Assembly (NCBI GenBank): GCA_002306975.1
Contig: DBTI01000100.1
Location: forward strand, 1 to 8,031
Length of the DNA: 8,031 bases
Direction of reading: 5' to 3'
Source: Ruminococcaceae bacterium UBA1320
GTDB taxonomy: Bacteria > Bacillota > Clostridia > Oscillospirales > Ethanoligenentaceae
The notes under the pieces are model-generated. The model ran no database searches, was not told the origin of the DNA, and saw only the letters and a list, made by a program, of their open reading frames with translations. The number at the start of each line of letters is the position of its first letter. Position 1 is the stretch's first letter. Positions 6,789-8,031 of the stretch are shown in pieces. The translations under genes were made by a program, and so were the position numbers.

Positions 6789-7709
6789 TTACCAAGCACC
6801 TTTGCCGGTCAATTTTTTGGATGTAAGATGGGTGCCTACAATTAAAATGGTGCCGACCACACCTTTAAATAAGTTAGCTGCCGTTGCAAAGGAATACTGG
6901 GAATTCTGCAAACCGATTCGATAAACAAAGGTATCAATAATATCTATCTTGGAATTTACCGCAGCGTTGGTAAAGTTAAGTACTTGGTCAAGTCCTGCGT
7001 TCATAAAGAAACCAACATTCAAAATCAGCACGGTGATCATCGGTGTAATTAAAGCGGGCAATGTAATCGCCAATGTTTTTTGAAAGCGGCTTGCACCGTC
7101 AATATCCGCTGCCTCATAAAGCGAAGCATCGATGTTCATAATTGCGGCAAAAAATATAATAGAATCCCAACCGATTGAACGCCAGGTTTCCGAAGCAAAC
7201 AAGACCCAACGAATTGCGGATTTACTGGTCAGGAAGTCTATCGGCTGTCCCCCGAATAACGCGACAATATGGTTGATGATTCCCCCCGTAGGAGAAAGAA
7301 TTTGGAACCATACGCTTGCTATTACAACCCAGGATAAAAAATGCGGCAGATACGAAATAATCTGTATCGCTTTGCGTCCGGGGCCTAAACGAACCTCGTT
7401 AATCATGAGTGCAAAGATAACCGGAAGAGGAAAATACAGGATAATTTTCATCGTACTGATGATCAGCGTATTATTCAGAACCTGAATAAAAGTAGGCGTT
7501 GAAAACAATTGTTTGAAATATTTCAGCCCCACATAGATGTCATCGCCCTTAATCCTGTAGTCGAAGAAAGCCAACTTCATCTCAAAAATCGGCCAAACAT
7601 TGAATATTGCGAAATAAATTAGCGTTGGCAATAAAATGAGATATAAAATACGATCTTTTTTCATAGATTTCAGCTTTTTCTGAATTTTACCGGAATGAGC
7701 AGTCTCCAT
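6789..7709 (-). CDS. ABC transporter permease, CUT1 family, LplB-like (306 aa)
   Basis: This is the first membrane subunit of the importer and forms a heterodimer with the following permease. A basic N-terminus (about 8-20) precedes hydrophobic segments near 20-42, 77-103, 117-137, 166-190, 217-236 and 278-297. The EAA loop reads EAADIDGASRFQKTLAITLP (199-218). The stretch KAIQIISYLPHFLSWVVIA (113-131) is typical of the LplB (COG4209) group. The ATG start has AAAGGGGTG a few bases upstream. The gene begins 17 bases after the DUF4387 stop, so it is co-transcribed with it. No ATPase gene is present; transporters of this group commonly share an MsmX/UgpC-like ATPase encoded elsewhere. Confidence 0.93.
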   Translation of the reverse strand: METAHSGKIQKKLKSMKKDRILYLILLPTLIYFAIFNVWPIFEMKLAFFDYRIKGDDIYVGLKYFKQLFSTPTFIQVLNNTLIISTMKIILYFPLPVIFALMINEVRLGPGRKAIQIISYLPHFLSWVVIASVWFQILSPTGGIINHIVALFGGQPIDFLTSKSAIRWVLFASETWRSIGWDSIIFFAAIMNIDASLYEAADIDGASRFQKTLAITLPALITPMITVLILNVGFFMNAGLDQVLNFTNAAVNSKIDIIDTFVYRIGLQNSQYSFATAANLFKGVVGTILIVGTHLTSKKLTGKGAW

Positions 7710-7726
7710 TTTTTCACCCCTTTCGT

Positions 7727-8031
7727 CTAAATATCAACCATAACTTCCATAAGCGGAGCATGCTGTTGCGCCCCGTAAACATCCGTGTCAAAACACGTAC
7801 CGGAAGAAACCTTCCGTGCAAACGTGATCTTAAACCCGAGTGCCGGATCAAAGAACACAATATTCATAATCATGTTTTCTTCTATTTGATAGATCTTCGC
7901 TACCAATTCTTTTGTGATAATTCCGCTGTTTTTTACTTTATCGTAAACAAGCGGATCATCAAATAAAACGTCGAGCGTCGTTTCGAACGGACCGCTGTTT
8001 TTAGAGCGCAGGATCTTGGCAATATAATACA
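7727..8031 (-). CDS. DUF4387 family protein, N-terminus cut by the window edge
   Basis: An open frame enters from the window edge (first full codon ends at 8029) and runs 100 codons to a TAG at 7727-7729. The protein has YYIAKILRSKNSGPFETTLD near its start, then FDDPLVYDKVKNSGIITKEL, a central IVFFDPALGFKITFAR and the ending DTDVYGAQQHAPLMEVMVDI. From memory this is the DUF4387 pattern, a family of about 100-110 residues, so only a few N-terminal residues are missing. DUF4387 proteins are found next to, or fused to, AtuA/DUF1446 proteins, named after acyclic terpene utilisation but with no settled biochemical role. An AtuA-like gene is therefore expected just upstream of the window. It lies 17 bases before the first permease and seems to be part of the same operon. 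It is soluble, with no signal peptide or membrane segment in the part seen. Confidence 0.85.
   Translation of the reverse strand, partial: YYIAKILRSKNSGPFETTLDVLFDDPLVYDKVKNSGIITKELVAKIYQIEENMIMNIVFFDPALGFKITFARKVSSGTCFDTDVYGAQQHAPLMEVMVDI

Noticed and set aside
7132..7485. Plus-strand open frame of 117 codons
   Set aside because: It lies wholly antisense to the LplB-like permease, has no family features and no neighbouring plus-strand gene; a shadow of the real gene.

Overview
The window is a metabolic and transport locus read entirely on the minus strand. Moderate GC, AGGAGG-type ribosome binding sites, GTG and TTG starts, a lipoprotein solute-binding protein and an Lpl-type transporter without its own ATPase all suggest a Gram-positive anaerobe of the Clostridia (Lachnospiraceae/Oscillospiraceae type). 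That placement is inferred from style, not from a marker gene.

In transcription order (high to low coordinates): a DUF4387 protein cut only at its N-terminus by the window edge (7727-8031); two CUT1/Lpl-type ABC permeases (6789-7709 and 5889-6773); a lipoprotein sugar-type solute-binding protein (4318-5814); a compact canonical ADP-ribosylglycohydrolase (ARH) family enzyme (3289-4275); a 125-base gap with a perfect 14-bp hairpin, a -10-like box and an operator-like palindrome; a 706-residue protein with an ARH-like domain followed by two probable beta-sandwich domains (1043-3163); and a LacI-family regulator with its own promoter, whose C-terminus runs off the window start (1-848). Gaps are 15-17 bases from the DUF4387 gene to the second permease, 74 before the binding protein and 42 before the first ARH gene, so positions 8031 to 3289 look like one operon.

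Working model (inference): the binding protein and permeases import a glycosidic or nucleoside-like compound, powered by a shared ATPase encoded elsewhere. The two ARH-fold enzymes cleave a glycosidic bond in it, and the DUF4387 protein, probably with an AtuA/DUF1446 partner encoded just upstream of the window, acts on a product. The LacI regulator would sense an intermediate. The substrate cannot be read from the sequence. The most unusual points are the ARH plus beta-sandwich fusion with altered active-site motifs, the pairing of two divergent ARH enzymes with a DUF4387 protein and a sugar transporter, and the operator-like palindrome just downstream of a -10 box in front of the fusion gene.

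There are no RNA genes, mobile elements or CRISPR arrays that I can see, and no plus-strand gene I would support.
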